From Kerstersia similis (lineage in GTDB: Bacteria > Pseudomonadota > Gammaproteobacteria > Burkholderiales > Burkholderiaceae_B): a DNA stretch of 64,000 nt. Below the pieces are notes generated by a model. It was not told where the DNA came from. It saw only the letters and a list, made by a program, of their open reading frames with translations, and did no database searches. The stretch covers positions 93,032 through 157,031 of the forward strand of contig NZ_CBCSIQ010000005.1 of the NCBI RefSeq assembly GCF_965139615.1, written 5' to 3'. Positions 44,326-52,464 of this stretch are shown piece after piece; within the stretch, counting starts at the first letter, position 1; each line of letters opens with the position of its first letter. A program made the position numbers and the translations under genes.

Positions 44326-45714
44326 TCACAGATACGGGGCAACGACGCCCCGCTTGTGCTCGATGTAGTGCATGAACTCGTGCCGGTAGTGCTTCAGGAA
44401 AGCACGCACCGGCATAGCCGCGGCGTCACCCAGGGCGCAGATGGTGCGGCCCATGATGTTGCCTGCCACGCTATCGAGCAGTTCCAGATCCTCGGGACGG
44501 CCCTCGCCGTTGTAGATACGCTTGACGATCCGGTACAGCCAGCCCGTGCCCTCACGGCAGGGCGTGCACTGGCCGCAGCTTTCTTCGTGATAGAAGTACG
44601 AAAGACGCAGCAGCGACTTCACCATGCAACGGCGCTCGTCCATGACGATCACAGCCCCCGAGCCCAGCATGGAGCCGGCCTTGGAGATGCTGTCGTAGTC
44701 CATGGTGCATTCCATCATGATGTCGGCAGGCAGCACCGGGGCGCTCGAACCGCCGGGAATGACCGCCTTCAGCTTGCGACCGCCACTGACGCCACCCGCC
44801 AGCTCCAGCAGCTTGCTGAAGGGCGTGCCCATCGGAATCTCATAGCAGCCGGGACGCTCGATATCACCGGAAATGGAATAGATCTTGGTGCCGCCGTTGT
44901 TGGGCTTACCCACTTCCAGATAGGCCTGGCCGCCATTGCGGATGATCCAGGGCACTGCCGCGAAAGTTTCGGTGTTGTTGATGGTCGTGGGCTTGCCGTA
45001 CAGGCCGAAGCTTGCAGGGAACGGCGGCTTGAAGCGCGGCTGGCCTTTTTTGCCTTCCAGCGATTCGAGCAGCGCGGTTTCCTCGCCACAGATGTAGGCA
45101 CCATAGCCGTGGAAGGCGTTCAGCTGGAAGCTGAAGCCGGAGCCCAGGATGTTGTCGCCCAGGAAGCCTGCCTTGCGGGCCTCTTCCAGCGCAGCCTCGA
45201 AGCGTTCGTACACTTCGAAGATTTCGCCGTGGATGTAGTTATAGCCTTCGCTGATACCCATGGCATAGGCGGCGATGGCCATGCCTTCGATAACCACATG
45301 CGGGTTGAAGCGCAGAATGTCGCGATCCTTGAACGTACCCGGCTCGCCTTCATCGGAGTTACAGACCAGGTACTTCTGGCCCGGGAAGGTACGCGGCATG
45401 AAGCTCCACTTCAGACCGGTGGGGAAGCCTGCGCCGCCACGGCCACGCAGCCCGGACGCCTTGACCTCGGCAATGACATCTTCGGGCTTCATGCCGGACG
45501 TCAACACTTTGCGCAGGGCTTCATAGCCGCCACGCTTGACGTAATCTTCCAGGTGCCAGTTGCTGCCGTCGATACCTGCCAGGATCTGCGGCTCGATATG
45601 GCGATCGTGGAAGCACATGGACTGGCTCAGGTCGTTCAGCGGATTGGGCTCCAGGCCCTGCGAGAACTTGCTGAGATCCAGTGCGGCCAACGGGTGTTCG
45701 AGCATCGTCGTCAT
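44326..45714 (-). CDS. nuoF: NADH-quinone oxidoreductase subunit F
   Basis: 462 residues from ATG 45714, which overlaps the nuoE stop (ATGA) after a GGAG site. NADH/FMN-binding subunit: GRGGAGFPTGLKW (residues 91-103), NSDEGEPGTFKDR, GAYICGEETALLESLEG, and N3 cluster CGQCTPCREGTGW with a later cysteine (TICALGD). First acceptor of electrons from NADH. The open frame to 45798 is not used. Confidence 0.97.
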   Translation of the reverse strand: MTTMLEHPLAALDLSKFSQGLEPNPLNDLSQSMCFHDRHIEPQILAGIDGSNWHLEDYVKRGGYEALRKVLTSGMKPEDVIAEVKASGLRGRGGAGFPTGLKWSFMPRTFPGQKYLVCNSDEGEPGTFKDRDILRFNPHVVIEGMAIAAYAMGISEGYNYIHGEIFEVYERFEAALEEARKAGFLGDNILGSGFSFQLNAFHGYGAYICGEETALLESLEGKKGQPRFKPPFPASFGLYGKPTTINNTETFAAVPWIIRNGGQAYLEVGKPNNGGTKIYSISGDIERPGCYEIPMGTPFSKLLELAGGVSGGRKLKAVIPGGSSAPVLPADIMMECTMDYDSISKAGSMLGSGAVIVMDERRCMVKSLLRLSYFYHEESCGQCTPCREGTGWLYRIVKRIYNGEGRPEDLELLDSVAGNIMGRTICALGDAAAMPVRAFLKHYRHEFMHYIEHKRGVVAPYL

Positions 45715-46220
45715 GCCGATTCTCCTTGCAGTTTGGCTGCTTCCGCCTTGAGGCTGTCCAGCATGGCATCCAGGCGCTCTTCGGACATGCGCACGCACAT
45801 GTGCCGGTTATTGACCAGCAGCACGGGGGCATCACCACAGGCGCCCATGCACTCGCCCTCGACAACGGTGAACATGCCATCCGGCGTGGTTTCACCCAGG
45901 CTCACGCCCAGCTTGCGCTGCACGACTTCAGCCGCCTGTTCGCCACCGCGCAGGGCACAGGGCAGGTTGGTGCAGACCGTGACCTTGATGCGGCCGACCG
46001 GGCGCACATCGAACATGTTGTAGAAGGTGGCGACCTCTTGCACGGCGATAGGAGGAACGCCGATATAGCCGGCAACGTCCTCGATGACTTCGGCCGACAC
46101 CCAGCCCTTCTCCACCTGTGCAATGCCCAGGGCCGCCATGATGGCAGACTGCCTCTGGTCGCCAGGGTACTTGGCCAGTTCCCTGTCGATCTTCTGATAT
46201 GCCTGTTCGGAAAGCAGCAT
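45711..46220 (-). CDS. nuoE: NADH-quinone oxidoreductase subunit E
   Basis: 169-residue thioredoxin-like 2Fe-2S (N1a) protein. Ligands are C83 and C88 (VCTNLPCALRGG) and C124 and C128 (CMGACGDAPVLLVN). Pairs with NuoF at the NADH end of complex I. 40 bases after nuoD. Confidence 0.96.
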   Translation of the reverse strand: MLLSEQAYQKIDRELAKYPGDQRQSAIMAALGIAQVEKGWVSAEVIEDVAGYIGVPPIAVQEVATFYNMFDVRPVGRIKVTVCTNLPCALRGGEQAAEVVQRKLGVSLGETTPDGMFTVVEGECMGACGDAPVLLVNNRHMCVRMSEERLDAMLDSLKAEAAKLQGESA

Positions 46221-46260
46221 AATTTTGAATCCGTGTATGTAAAGGGAGAAAACCGGCCGC

Positions 46261-47517
46261 TCAGCGGTCGATTTCCCCGAACACGATGTCCTGCGTACCG
46301 ATGATGGTTACGGCATCGGCCAGCATGTGGCCGCGCGACATCTCGTCCAGCGCCTGCAAGTGCGTGAATCCGGGCGCGCGGATCTTCAGACGGTAAGGCT
46401 TGTTGGCCCCGTCGGAAACCACGTGCACACCAAATTCGCCCTTGGGGTGTTCCACTGCGGCATAGACTTCGCCAGGCGGCACATGGAACCCTTCCGAAAA
46501 GAGCTTGAAGTGGTGAATCAGCTCTTCCATGCTGCTCTTCATCCCGGTACGCTTGGGCGGCGCCACCTTGTGGTTGTCCACCATGACGGGACCGGGATTG
46601 TTGCGCAGCCACTCAACGCACTGTTTGATGATGCGATTGCTCTGGCGCATTTCATTGACGCGCACCAGATAGCGGTCATAGCAGTCGCCGTTGACGCCGA
46701 CAGGAATATCAAAATCCATCAGGTCATAGACTTCATACGGCTGGAACTTGCGCAAGTCCCACACCACACCCGAACCCCGCAGCATCGGGCCGGTGAAACC
46801 CAGCGCCTTGGCGCGATCGGGATCGACCACACCGATGCCGACCAGCCGCTGCTTCCAGATACGGTTATCGGTCAGCAGCGATTCGTACTCGTCCACACAG
46901 GCGGGGAAACGATTGGTAAAGGCCTCGATGAAGTCCAGCAGCGAGCCTTCGCGCGTTTCGTTCAGCGCGCGCAGTTCTTTTTCGGTACGGTACTTGCTGG
47001 TGCCTTCGTTCAGCGGCATGCTGTCCGGCAGGTCGCGGTACACGCCGCCAGGACGGTAGTAGGCTGCGTGCATGCGGGCACCCGAGACGGCTTCGTAGCA
47101 GTCCATCAGGTCTTCGCGTTCACGGAAGGCATACAGCATGACCGCCATGGCGCCCACGTCCAGCGCGTGCGTCCCGACAGACATCAGATGATTCAGGATG
47201 CGCGTGATTTCATCGAACATCACGCGGATGTACTGGGCACGCAGCGGCGGCTCGATACCCAGCATGCGTTCGATGGCCATGCAATAGGCATGCTCATTGC
47301 ACATCATCGAAACGTAATCCAGGCGGTCCATGTAGGGCAGCGCCTGCAGATAGGTCTTGTATTCGGCCAGCTTCTCCGTGCCCCGGTGCAACAGCCCGAT
47401 ATGCGGATCAGCGCGCTGGATGACTTCGCCGTCCAGCTCCAGCACCAAACGCAACACACCGTGCGCGGCCGGGTGCTGCGGACCAAAGTTCAGAGTGTAG
47501 TTCTTGATTTCGGACAT
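46261..47517 (-). CDS. nuoD: NADH-quinone oxidoreductase subunit D
   Basis: 418 residues, 49-kDa-type subunit forming the quinone cavity with NuoB. FGPQHPAAHGVLRLVLELDGE, HIGLLHRGTEKLAEYKTY and DRLDYVSMMCNEHAYC are conserved; the C-terminus ends DIVFGEIDR. NuoC is encoded separately just upstream, unlike the E. coli NuoCD fusion. Confidence 0.97.
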   Translation of the reverse strand: MSEIKNYTLNFGPQHPAAHGVLRLVLELDGEVIQRADPHIGLLHRGTEKLAEYKTYLQALPYMDRLDYVSMMCNEHAYCMAIERMLGIEPPLRAQYIRVMFDEITRILNHLMSVGTHALDVGAMAVMLYAFREREDLMDCYEAVSGARMHAAYYRPGGVYRDLPDSMPLNEGTSKYRTEKELRALNETREGSLLDFIEAFTNRFPACVDEYESLLTDNRIWKQRLVGIGVVDPDRAKALGFTGPMLRGSGVVWDLRKFQPYEVYDLMDFDIPVGVNGDCYDRYLVRVNEMRQSNRIIKQCVEWLRNNPGPVMVDNHKVAPPKRTGMKSSMEELIHHFKLFSEGFHVPPGEVYAAVEHPKGEFGVHVVSDGANKPYRLKIRAPGFTHLQALDEMSRGHMLADAVTIIGTQDIVFGEIDR

Positions 47518-47519
47518 GC

Positions 47520-48134
47520 TTACCGCCCAATTCCGTATGCATCTTCACGAATGATGCGCGGCGTGATTTCGCGCGTCTCGATCGTGACCGGCTGATAGAC
47601 CACGCGCTTCTCGGCTTCGTCGTAACGCATTTCGACATGGCCGGACAAGGGGAAATCCTTGCGGAACGGATGGCCGATGAAACCGTAATCGGTCAGGATG
47701 CGGCGCAGGTCGTTGTGACCTTCGAAAACGATCCCGAACATATCGAAGGCTTCGCGCTCCGGCCAGCCCACGGCAGGCCAGACATCCATCAGGGAGTCGA
47801 TGACCGGGAACTCGTCCGATTCCAGCCAGGCACGCACGCGCAAACGCCAGTTATGCGTCACCGACAGCAGATGGATCACCACCGCGAAGCGTGCCGGGAA
47901 CGTCTGCCCGGAGGGCTCGCCCACCTTGCCCACGCCGTAGGTCAGGTAATCAACACCGGTCAGGTCGATGCAGGTTTCGAAACGCAGCGCGGCTTCGTCG
48001 CGCAGCCGGGCACAGCCAGCCGTCCATTGCGTTGCGGGAAGCTCCAGCGTCAGTTCGCCCAGCGCTTCAGTCAGCGCGGCATCTTCACCAAACGTCTGGA
48101 GCAGATTTTGTTTCAGGGTTTCCAGCCTGGTCAT
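47520..48134 (-). CDS. nuoC: NADH-quinone oxidoreductase subunit C
   Basis: 204 residues from ATG 48134 (AGGA upstream); a TTG at 48143 in the same frame is an alternative. The 30-kDa-type motif EREAFDMFGIVFEGHNDLRRILTDYGFIGHPFRKDFPLSG is split over residues about 130-170. Structural subunit of the peripheral arm. The stop lies 2 bases before the nuoD ATG. Confidence 0.95.
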   Translation of the reverse strand: MTRLETLKQNLLQTFGEDAALTEALGELTLELPATQWTAGCARLRDEAALRFETCIDLTGVDYLTYGVGKVGEPSGQTFPARFAVVIHLLSVTHNWRLRVRAWLESDEFPVIDSLMDVWPAVGWPEREAFDMFGIVFEGHNDLRRILTDYGFIGHPFRKDFPLSGHVEMRYDEAEKRVVYQPVTIETREITPRIIREDAYGIGR

Positions 48135-48175
48135 GTCAGTCAATCCTGGATGTCAGTCTTGCGTTGCGCCATGAC

Positions 48176-48652
48176 TCAGCGCGCAATCGTGTTGGTGCGG
48201 CGGATCTTGCCCTGCATCTGCAGCAGGCCATAGACCAGCGCTTCCGCAGTCGGCGGACAGCCCGGCACATAAATATCGACCGGCACGATGCGATCACAGC
48301 CGCGCACCACCGAGTACGAATAATGGTAATAGCCACCGCCGTTGGCACAGGAGCCCATGGAGAGCACCCAGCGCGGTTCCGGCATCTGGTCATAGACCTT
48401 GCGCAGCGCCGGCGCCATCTTGTTGCACAGCGTGCCTGCCACGATCATCAGATCGGACTGGCGCGGGCTGGGGCGGAAAATAATGCCGAACTGGTCGAGA
48501 TCGTAGCGCGCCGCACCGGCGTGCATCATCTCGACCGCACAACAGGCCAGACCGAAAGTCATGGGCCACATGGAGCCCGTCTTGGCCCAGTTCAGGACCT
48601 TATCGGCGCTGGTGGTAATAAAACCCTGCTTGAGTATGCCGTCTATCGCCAT
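48176..48652 (-). CDS. nuoB: NADH-quinone oxidoreductase subunit B
   Basis: 158 residues carrying the terminal N2 4Fe-4S cluster: C37 and C38 (LACCAVEMMHAG), C102 (MGSCANGGGYY) and C132 (VPGCPPTAEAL). Last redox centre before quinone. 30 bases after nuoA. Confidence 0.97.
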   Translation of the reverse strand: MAIDGILKQGFITTSADKVLNWAKTGSMWPMTFGLACCAVEMMHAGAARYDLDQFGIIFRPSPRQSDLMIVAGTLCNKMAPALRKVYDQMPEPRWVLSMGSCANGGGYYHYSYSVVRGCDRIVPVDIYVPGCPPTAEALVYGLLQMQGKIRRTNTIAR

Positions 48653-48682
48653 GATTGCCTCGTCAGGAAAGCCGCTCCGGGA

Positions 48683-49042
48683 TTACTCCCAGTCCAGCGC
48701 TCCCTTTTTCCATTCGTAGATAAAGCCGACGGTGAGCACCGCCAGAAAGACCATGACCGTCCAGAAGCCAACCAGCCCCACCGATCCCTGAGCCATGGCC
48801 CACGGGAACAGAAACGCGATTTCAAGGTCAAAAAGGATGAAAAGAATGGCAACGAGGTAATAGCGGATATCAAACCGCATACGCGCGTCATCGAACGTTT
48901 CAAAGCCGCACTCATACGGCGACAGCTTTTCCGCGTCAGGGCGCCGAGGCCCCAAAAGCGAACCCGCTCCGATCAGCGCGAAACCAATGCCTGTCGCCAC
49001 CAAAATGAAGAGCAGCACGGGAAAATATTGTTGCAGATTCAT
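48683..49042 (-). CDS. nuoA: NADH-quinone oxidoreductase subunit A
   Basis: 119 residues, three membrane helices, with the conserved PYECGFETFDDARMRFDIRYYLVA loop (residues about 49-72) and the FLFPWA motif. First gene of the 14-gene operon nuoABCDEFGHIJKLMN, all in canonical order. ATG 49042 is chosen; a codon at 49063 would add 7 residues. An extended -10 lies about 30 bases upstream. Confidence 0.96.
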   Translation of the reverse strand: MNLQQYFPVLLFILVATGIGFALIGAGSLLGPRRPDAEKLSPYECGFETFDDARMRFDIRYYLVAILFILFDLEIAFLFPWAMAQGSVGLVGFWTVMVFLAVLTVGFIYEWKKGALDWE

Positions 49043-49071
49043 AACCGACCCGCCTATATGCAAACTTTCCT

Positions 49072-49080
49072 ATTGTAGCA
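49072..49080 (-). promoter_or_regulatory. Candidate nuo operon promoter (extended -10)
   Basis: On the minus strand TGCTACAAT is an extended -10 (TGn-TACAAT). A start near 49064 gives a leader of about 22 bases before the nuoA ATG. No -35 match at 16-18 bases, which an extended -10 can tolerate. Confidence 0.5.
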
Positions 49081-49254
49081 TTCGAGCGCCTTACAGCGCC
49101 CTTTAAACCCCTATCACCGCGCATATCTGGTTAAAGCGAACCATTTTCAATTACACACAATGTTTCTCTGGCGCGGCGCAACGTTCCCACTCGAATCGAC
49201 CTCGGGTGCACCCCGAAAAAACACCACCCAAGACAAAACTTTAGAAAAATGACG

Positions 49255-49286
49255 AAAAAAAACCGCCCCGAAGGGCGGTTTTTTTT
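49255..49286. terminator. Porin gene terminator, bidirectional
   Basis: CCGCCC (49263-49268) and GGGCGG (49273-49278) with a CGAA tetraloop, extended by eight A and eight T bases. It lies about 80 bases after the porin stop (minus strand) and has T-runs in both directions. Confidence 0.92.
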
Positions 49287-49364
49287 CGCGTATCACACCG
49301 GCATTGCTGCCGGCTGCAACCACCACCGGCAGGTCAGGAGACCTGCCAGCGGAGGAAGCCGTGA

Positions 49365-50486
49365 TTAGAAGCGGTGACGCAGACCGATACCGGCTTGAGC
49401 AGCCTTTTGGTCCTTCACGTACAGGTAGTCTTGCGTGTAGTTGCCATAGACGTACAGGTTGGTACGCTTGGACAGGTCGTAGGTGTAGCCAACGGTGAAT
49501 GCGTTGGATTTCTTTTCCTTGTCCTTGGCATCCGACAGGCTCCACTGGCCGTAGATGTTGCCGTTGGCGCCCAGAGGAGCACCGACACCGACCAGGTAGG
49601 AGTTCACGCTCTCAGCATCCAGCAGAGCAGCGGCGCTACCGTTGGTCACAGCGAACGGAGCACCGTGCTTGACGTGTTGGTAGGCCAGTTGCAGAGCGAC
49701 GACTTCGAAGTCATACGATGCACCGACGATGAAAGCCTTGGGATCCTTGCCCGGATCAGCCTTCTTCAGGTAGATCTGGTCGTAGCCGACGGCAACAGCC
49801 AGGGGGCCGTTGGCGTACTTGATGGCAGCGTTCAGCTCGCGATCGAAATCGGAGTTCTTGGCCCCACTCGTAGCACTATTACCGGGAGCACCAACAGCCT
49901 TACTATTCCACAGATTAGAATCAACCTTGCTCAGACTATCTGCGCTGAACGAGTAACCCACACCAAACTCAACACCACCAAAGCTCGGGCTACGGTATTG
50001 GATTTGGTTGTCGTAGCGGGTGGTATCGCCGGTGGAGAAGAACGTGCCGTTGACCGGAGCGTAGATGCTGCCGAAGTTCACGATGCCGCCAACGTACTTG
50101 TTAACGGTGGTGATTTGGCGACCGAAGTCAACTTGACCCCAGGCGTCGCTGGCCAGACCGATGGTAGCTTGACGACCGAACAGACGGCCACCCTGAGCAC
50201 CATTGCCATTGTTGATGCTGAAGCCGCTTTCCAGCGTGAAGACAGCGCGCAGGCCATCACCCAGATCTTCCGTGCCACGCAGACCCCAACGGTTGCCGCT
50301 TTGCACGCCGTCACGCAGACCGAATTGGTTGGTCGAATGCGTGTCACCCGAGACAGGATCCTTCATCTTGGCGTACTGATAGGACAGGCCGGTGTCAACG
50401 ATACCGTACAGGGTAACCGAGTTCGCCGCTTGAGCGGAACCAGCAAAGCCAGCAAGCAGAGCGGCGGCAAGCAGAGTCTTTTTCAT
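49365..50486 (-). CDS. Gram-negative general porin (Bordetella/Neisseria type)
   Basis: 373 residues. Signal peptide MKKTLLAAALLAGFAGSAQA cleaved before ANSVTLYG. The mature 16-strand beta-barrel opens with VTLYGIVDTGLSYQY and ends with GIGLRHRF, the C-terminal phenylalanine needed for BAM insertion. RWGLRGTEDLGDGLRAVFTLE and GRQATIGLASDAWGQVDFGRQ (residues about 66-124) are family signatures. Trimeric diffusion channel of the outer membrane. Codon use is strongly biased (GTA/GCA/AAG-type preferred codons), suggesting high expression. A leader of about 250 bases lies before it. Confidence 0.95.
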   Translation of the reverse strand: MKKTLLAAALLAGFAGSAQAANSVTLYGIVDTGLSYQYAKMKDPVSGDTHSTNQFGLRDGVQSGNRWGLRGTEDLGDGLRAVFTLESGFSINNGNGAQGGRLFGRQATIGLASDAWGQVDFGRQITTVNKYVGGIVNFGSIYAPVNGTFFSTGDTTRYDNQIQYRSPSFGGVEFGVGYSFSADSLSKVDSNLWNSKAVGAPGNSATSGAKNSDFDRELNAAIKYANGPLAVAVGYDQIYLKKADPGKDPKAFIVGASYDFEVVALQLAYQHVKHGAPFAVTNGSAAALLDAESVNSYLVGVGAPLGANGNIYGQWSLSDAKDKEKKSNAFTVGYTYDLSKRTNLYVYGNYTQDYLYVKDQKAAQAGIGLRHRF

Positions 50487-50740
50487 TTAAGAAATCTCCG
50501 AATATTTGAGTGACAAGAGCAGCGTATCCGTTTGTCGGCCTACCGCTCCCCTAACTCCGCTAAGGGAAGTTGTAGCTATTGCATCAAAAATCGCTGCATT
50601 CGGCTACGTTCCCCGGCGGAAAACAGCACAGGAACAGGATTATTGTTGGTTTAAGACAACATCCGACCCCGAATCCAGCCCCGGCAAATCCCATGTAAAG
50701 CCCGGGCTTGAAATATCAAAAAACCAATAAATTCAATTAA

Positions 50741-51433
50741 TTAAAGATTAATCACCGGAACGTCCGCATGCAGGACTGCTGCCGGGACGGGCGTAGCCGT
50801 GGACGTCTCCTGCCGGTTCCGCCCCGCTGCGCCAGCGCTGCTCACCCTGCTCAGCAGCCTTGCCGACGGTACGACCAGGACCGGTCTGGCATTGGCAATC
50901 CGCGGCCCTTCCGGCGCGCCCGTCGCCAATGCACGCAGGGCTCTCCAGATGCCGGAATGCGCGATGATCAAGGGCCGATCATACTCGGCCAGCACCTGCT
51001 GCAAGGCGCCCTGCACCCGAGTCAGAAAATCCGCCCAGGATTCGCCCCCAGCGGGGGTCTCACGGTATCCGCACTGCTCCGCCAGCGGCCGCCCCTCCAA
51101 CGCGCCCCAGTCGCGTTCGCGCAGGCCCTCGCAACCGTGCAGCGGCCTGCCTGGGAGCGCCAGCGCCGCTGTCTGACGAGCCCGCCACTGAGGACTGACC
51201 GCCACGCCGTCGAATGCCAGGCCCGCCAACACCCTTCCGGCTTCTTCCGCCTGCCGGCAACCGGTTTCATCCAGCGGCGGATCCAGGCGGCCACAGATGA
51301 GACCACTGGCGTTCCAGGCCGTCTGCCCATGCCGCATGAAATAGAACTGCCGTCCCGAGAGCGCCACCTCAGTTTCCACTGCCTCGGCCCCCAGCACCGT
51401 CGCTGCCACCACCGCCTCCTGCATCGCCATCAT
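50741..51433 (-). CDS. Histidine phosphatase family protein
   Basis: 230 residues of the phosphoglycerate-mutase-like superfamily. The phospho-histidine motif RHGQTAWN has H35, and the second histidine is in IIAHSGIWRALRAL; ERDWGALEGRP is the substrate-loop acid. The family conserved region starts at about residue 28, and the C-terminal 45 residues are Ala/Ser/Pro-rich. The ATG at 51433 overlaps the stop of the ABC ATPase (ATGA), so translation is coupled to the transporter. A role in dephosphorylating the imported compound is inferred. CobC-like or mutase activity is an alternative. Confidence 0.85.
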   Translation of the reverse strand: MMAMQEAVVAATVLGAEAVETEVALSGRQFYFMRHGQTAWNASGLICGRLDPPLDETGCRQAEEAGRVLAGLAFDGVAVSPQWRARQTAALALPGRPLHGCEGLRERDWGALEGRPLAEQCGYRETPAGGESWADFLTRVQGALQQVLAEYDRPLIIAHSGIWRALRALATGAPEGPRIANARPVLVVPSARLLSRVSSAGAAGRNRQETSTATPVPAAVLHADVPVINL

Positions 51434-52464
51434 CCCTGCTCCAGACCCCAGGCCTGCACCAGACTGGCCGCCACACTGGTGCCAATTGCCAACCCGCTCT
51501 CATGATAGGCCAGCAGACGCTGCCCGCCAGCCAGCGTCAATTGCACCTCATAGCGCTCGCCACGAAACACGCAATCCTCCACGCGGGCCGCGACCTCACC
51601 CCATTGCGCCGGACGTTGATGCAAACGGACATGCTGGGGACGTACCAGTACTGGATGAGCGCCCCCCATCGTCACGGCCTGGGCCAGATCGGTTCCCACC
51701 AGAATGCGTCCGGCCTCCGAATGCCCCACCCGCAAGACGCTGCCTTGCCCGACGAAGCCTGCCAGCCACTCGCTGCGCGGGCTGGCATAGAGCTCTTGGG
51801 GTGTCGCCCATTGCACCAGACGGCCACGATTCATGACCGCCACATAATCCGCCAGCGACATGGCCTCGGCCTGGTCATGGGTGACATAGACAAAGGTACT
51901 GCCTGTTCTGCGATGAAATTCGCGGAACGTATCTTCCATGGAAGCACGCAGATGCCTATCCAGATTGGCCAGGGGCTCATCCAAAAGAATCACCTGCGGC
52001 TCCGCCACCAGGCAGCGCGCCAGCGCCACGCGCTGCCGCTGGCCGCCGCTGAGATCCTGCGGCGAGGTTTGCGCACGCCCTTCCAGATGCACCAGCGCCA
52101 GCGCTTCCCGCACCCGGGTCTGGTACGCCTCCCCTTTGACTCCCCGCAGCTTCAAGGGATAGCCGACATTGTCGGCAACGCTCAGATGCGGCCAGAGCGC
52201 GTAGGACTGGAACACCATGCCCATGCCACGCTGCTCCGGTGGCACACTCCCCTGCGGGCTCGCCAGGGTACGATTGCCCAGGCGGATCTCGCCGGCATCA
52301 GGATTTTCAAAACCTGCCACCATGCGCAAGGTCGTCGTCTTGCCACAGCCGCTGGGGCCCAGCAATGCCACAAAGGCTCCCTGGGGAATGCACAGGCTCA
52401 ATCCATCCACGACAGTCGCGCTGCCATAGCTGCGCGACACCATGGACAACATCAATTCCGCCAT
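51430..52464 (-). CDS. ABC transporter ATP-binding protein (FbpC/PhnT/AfuC type)
   Basis: 344 residues. Walker A GPSGCGKT (36-43), Q-loop VFQSYALWPHLSV, signature LSGGQRQRVALARCL, Walker B VILLDEPLANLD, switch histidine YVTHDQAEA, and a C-terminal TOBE domain (about 280-340). This is the ATPase type of ferric iron, sulfate, phosphonate and sugar-phosphate importers. The ATG lies 13 bases inside the permease gene, after AAGGAG. Confidence 0.9.
   Translation of the reverse strand: MAELMLSMVSRSYGSATVVDGLSLCIPQGAFVALLGPSGCGKTTTLRMVAGFENPDAGEIRLGNRTLASPQGSVPPEQRGMGMVFQSYALWPHLSVADNVGYPLKLRGVKGEAYQTRVREALALVHLEGRAQTSPQDLSGGQRQRVALARCLVAEPQVILLDEPLANLDRHLRASMEDTFREFHRRTGSTFVYVTHDQAEAMSLADYVAVMNRGRLVQWATPQELYASPRSEWLAGFVGQGSVLRVGHSEAGRILVGTDLAQAVTMGGAHPVLVRPQHVRLHQRPAQWGEVAARVEDCVFRGERYEVQLTLAGGQRLLAYHESGLAIGTSVAASLVQAWGLEQG

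Larger units (their letters stand above)
49043..49364. other. Intergenic region between nuoA and porin gene
   Basis: About 320 bases without a gene. It holds the nuo promoter candidate at its left side and the porin terminator (49255-49286). The rest shows no supported structure. Confidence 0.6.

Noticed and set aside
42487..46023. 1178-codon open frame antisense to nuoG, nuoF and nuoE
   Set aside because: Opposite three conserved complex I genes; His/Gln-rich translation is typical of antisense of GC-rich genes.
50698..50709. Palindrome AAGCCCGGGCTT as terminator of the phosphatase operon
   Set aside because: No T-run in the proper direction and the arms are short without a loop; left unassigned.
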